From NCBI GenBank assembly GCA_034696485.1, contig JAQIWT010001247.1:1-11712 (forward strand): a stretch of DNA of 11,712 nt, given 5' to 3'. The translations under genes and the position numbers were made by a program. This stretch comes from Isohypsibius dastychi (lineage: Eukaryota > Tardigrada > Eutardigrada > Parachela > Isohypsibiidae). Position 1 is the first letter of the stretch. Every line of letters begins with the position of its first letter. A model generated the notes under the pieces. The model had not been told where the DNA came from and searched no databases. It was given only the letters and a program-made list of their open reading frames with translations. Below are positions 10,366-11,712 of the stretch, piece by piece.

Positions 10366-11712
10366 ATGCACCTAATTGGGATTGTTTTTGGATTTTCCAC
10401 GATTCTGGTAAGTAAACTTCCGCTTTCTAATAATTTGGTAGATTATTTGTTACTTTTTAATAAAAGAAAAATCGTACGAGTTTTTTCATTGTTTCTTCAT
10501 TGTTTTTTCATAAGTTCATATTTAGATATCTGCGATAAATTCCGCTCCTCTGAATTCAACAGAGTCAACCGTAACCAAGTAAGAGGAGAGATCTGACGAA
10601 CATATCGTCTGGCTCTACTGACCTTTATTCGCTTAGGATTCCCGCCCTGCAGCAGGATGCTAGCTCAGCAGCCAACATCGCGGTATCAAAAGACAAGATT
10701 GAATCTCTAATCCAGAAAAAACCAGGTTCGGAAACCAGTTAACATTTTACTTATGAAACAATTTCCGTTTGATCTGTGGTTCCTTGGATTTTCCTCAACC
10801 ATTCATTTTCCAGACGGTAGTTCTAAGTGGGTGCAGAATGAAAAAGGAAAGTGGGAGTGGAAGAAAGTTGAGAAAGCTGTCGCTGCGGACATTGCATCGT
10901 CAACCGTTGTTCCTTGGAGTTCCTCACAAGCATCTTCTGCAATTCCGGTTGTTTCGGTGAAGATAGAAGCAACTACTTCCGGAACCACACTAGCGGCCCA
11001 GACAACGGCTGCTGTTATTCAGCAGTCCGCTGCAACATCACTGGCTCCACAATCCAGCAGCGCTTCCGCTGATCTCGTATCGCAGGTAGTCGACTTAGTC
11101 AAGAAAGACAATGCCAACAACGGATCACTTCCGGTTGGATCCAAGGTACGATCGAATTCAAAATCGAATATACCCATCACATGTTGATTATTTCAGGTGT
11201 TCAATTCGATGGCGGAATTGGCTGGATCCAACATGAAGATCGGTGATAACCTCGAAGTTTCGGCTGTCGTTCCCGGAAAAAACACCGTCATCCTGACCAT
11301 GCGTGCGCCAGCAGGGGTCGCCGTCAAAGGTGCAGCTGTTTCTTCTTCTTCCGCGGTATCCAGCTCCTCCAGCCACGTTTCCAATAAAGACCACAACTCA
11401 ATCACTCCAGAGGATCTCTGGGCAAACGAGGATGAAATCTCGGAAAAGTCCCATCTTATCGGAGCTAAGAAGCACGCAAAAACCCCAGCTGCTGCTGTTG
11501 TTGAAAAATCGAAAACAGGCAGTCGGAAATCACTTACAGCAGCTATTGCTGCGATGAGAAAAGCTGCAGCGGTCCCCGCGAAACCAATCGTGTTCAACAA
11601 ACCTATTGCGGTCAAGAAGCCAGCCAGCGCTATCGAAAAAGCAATCAGCGTCCCAGCAAAATCTCTGGCTGGAAAACAATCTGCCAAATCAAAAGCATTT
11701 GCAGATTTTCTC
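10366..11712 (+). CDS. Unrecognised signal-peptide-bearing Ala/Ser/Lys-rich protein (3' end outside window)
   Basis: Exons read as 10366-10407, 10653-10725, 10814-11145 and 11197-11712 (open at the window edge), all GT-AG and in frame, giving 321 residues so far. The first exon encodes MHLIGIVFGFSTIL, a short hydrophobic segment that with the following DASSAA resembles a signal peptide, so secretion is likely but inferred. Residues 43-56 form a compact W/K motif (KWVQNEKGKWEWKK). Residues 60-150 are Ala/Ser/Thr/Val-rich and low in complexity. Residues 150-197 (VFNSMAEL... to AVKGAAV) may form strands. Next come serine runs (198-210), an acidic patch (PEDLWANEDE) and a Lys/Ala/Pro-rich basic tail with VPAK twice. 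The composition predicts extensive disorder. The exon 2 acceptor is a CAGCAG pair, so Q15 may be optional. I do not recognise the family. The first exon is the least certain part; GC content and C/G third positions are higher than in the genes upstream. Confidence 0.72.
10408..10652 (+). other. First intron of the disordered-protein gene
   Basis: This intron is 245 bp, with donor GTAAGT and acceptor CCCTGCAG followed directly by CAG. It contains an AATAAA (10459-10464) with no adjacent gene end, and a pyrimidine-rich tandem repeat. I could not fit an extra in-frame exon into it. Confidence 0.6.
10481..10511 (+). repeat. Imperfect 11-bp tandem repeat TTTTTTCATTG, about 2.8 copies
   Basis: TTTTTTCATTG (10481), TTTCTTCATTG (10492) and a partial TTTTTTCAT (10503) follow one another in the intron. 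It is a short pyrimidine-rich simple repeat with no clear role. Confidence 0.75.

Noticed and set aside
10282-10596. Unspliced 104-codon frame containing the MHLIGIVFG segment
   Set aside because: It runs through a strong GTAAGT donor at 10408 into T-rich intron sequence. Splicing at that donor joins exactly in frame to the downstream exons.
11193-11687. Open minus-strand frame of 164 codons opposite the last exon
   Set aside because: It is the mirror of a biased Ala/Ser/Lys-rich coding exon whose complement rarely forms stops. The + strand frame has matching splice sites and continues from upstream exons.
1-11712. Bacterial features: operons, CRISPR arrays, insertion sequences, defence systems, tRNA or rRNA genes
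   Set aside because: All genes are intron-containing animal genes. I found no direct-repeat array, no transposase frame and no cloverleaf or rRNA core that I could support.

Overview
This is a compact animal (eukaryotic) genomic window. Every readable gene is on the + strand and split by many short GT-AG introns, most of them 50-75 bp, with acceptors such as TTTCAG, TTGCAG and TTTTAG. Three genes can be recognised by joining conserved exons by eye: the C-terminal ~1,080 residues of a PIEZO mechanosensitive channel (1-4319), a complete Derlin-2-like ER-associated degradation protein (5565-6721) and a complete DNAAF3-like axonemal dynein assembly factor (7298-9728). A fourth gene, cut by the right edge (10366-11712), encodes an unrecognised Ala/Ser/Lys-rich protein with a signal-peptide-like first exon. 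Between PIEZO and Derlin lies a probable small coding region (about 4675-5068 or 5250) that I could not identify.

Organism: intron style and protein divergence suggest a protostome with a compact genome. The intron size first suggests a nematode, but a well-conserved DNAAF3 gene argues against that, because nematodes lack motile cilia and axonemal dynein arms. A tardigrade or another small-genome invertebrate with flagellated sperm would fit. This is inference and not a species call.

Layout: 1-4319 PIEZO exons, with a ~140 bp fold-back MITE-like element inside the 276 bp intron 3743-4018; 4320-4674 probable PIEZO 3' UTR; 4675-5250 unidentified coding candidate with AATAAA at 5371; about 5380-5564 Derlin 5' UTR with its own intron; 5565-6721 Derlin in 7 exons; 6722-7297 AT-rich spacer; 7298-9728 DNAAF3 in 14 exons; 9729-10365 spacer with no convincing gene; 10366-11712 secreted low-complexity protein, 3' incomplete.

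The neighbours share no pathway: a plasma-membrane ion channel, an ER quality-control protein, a cytoplasmic dynein assembly factor and a probable secreted disordered protein. I see no operon-like or defence-system logic. The window reads as ordinary gene-dense animal sequence, with a few local oddities worth checking: the intronic fold-back element, the orphan coding segment, the altered Derlin C-terminus and the disordered secreted protein.
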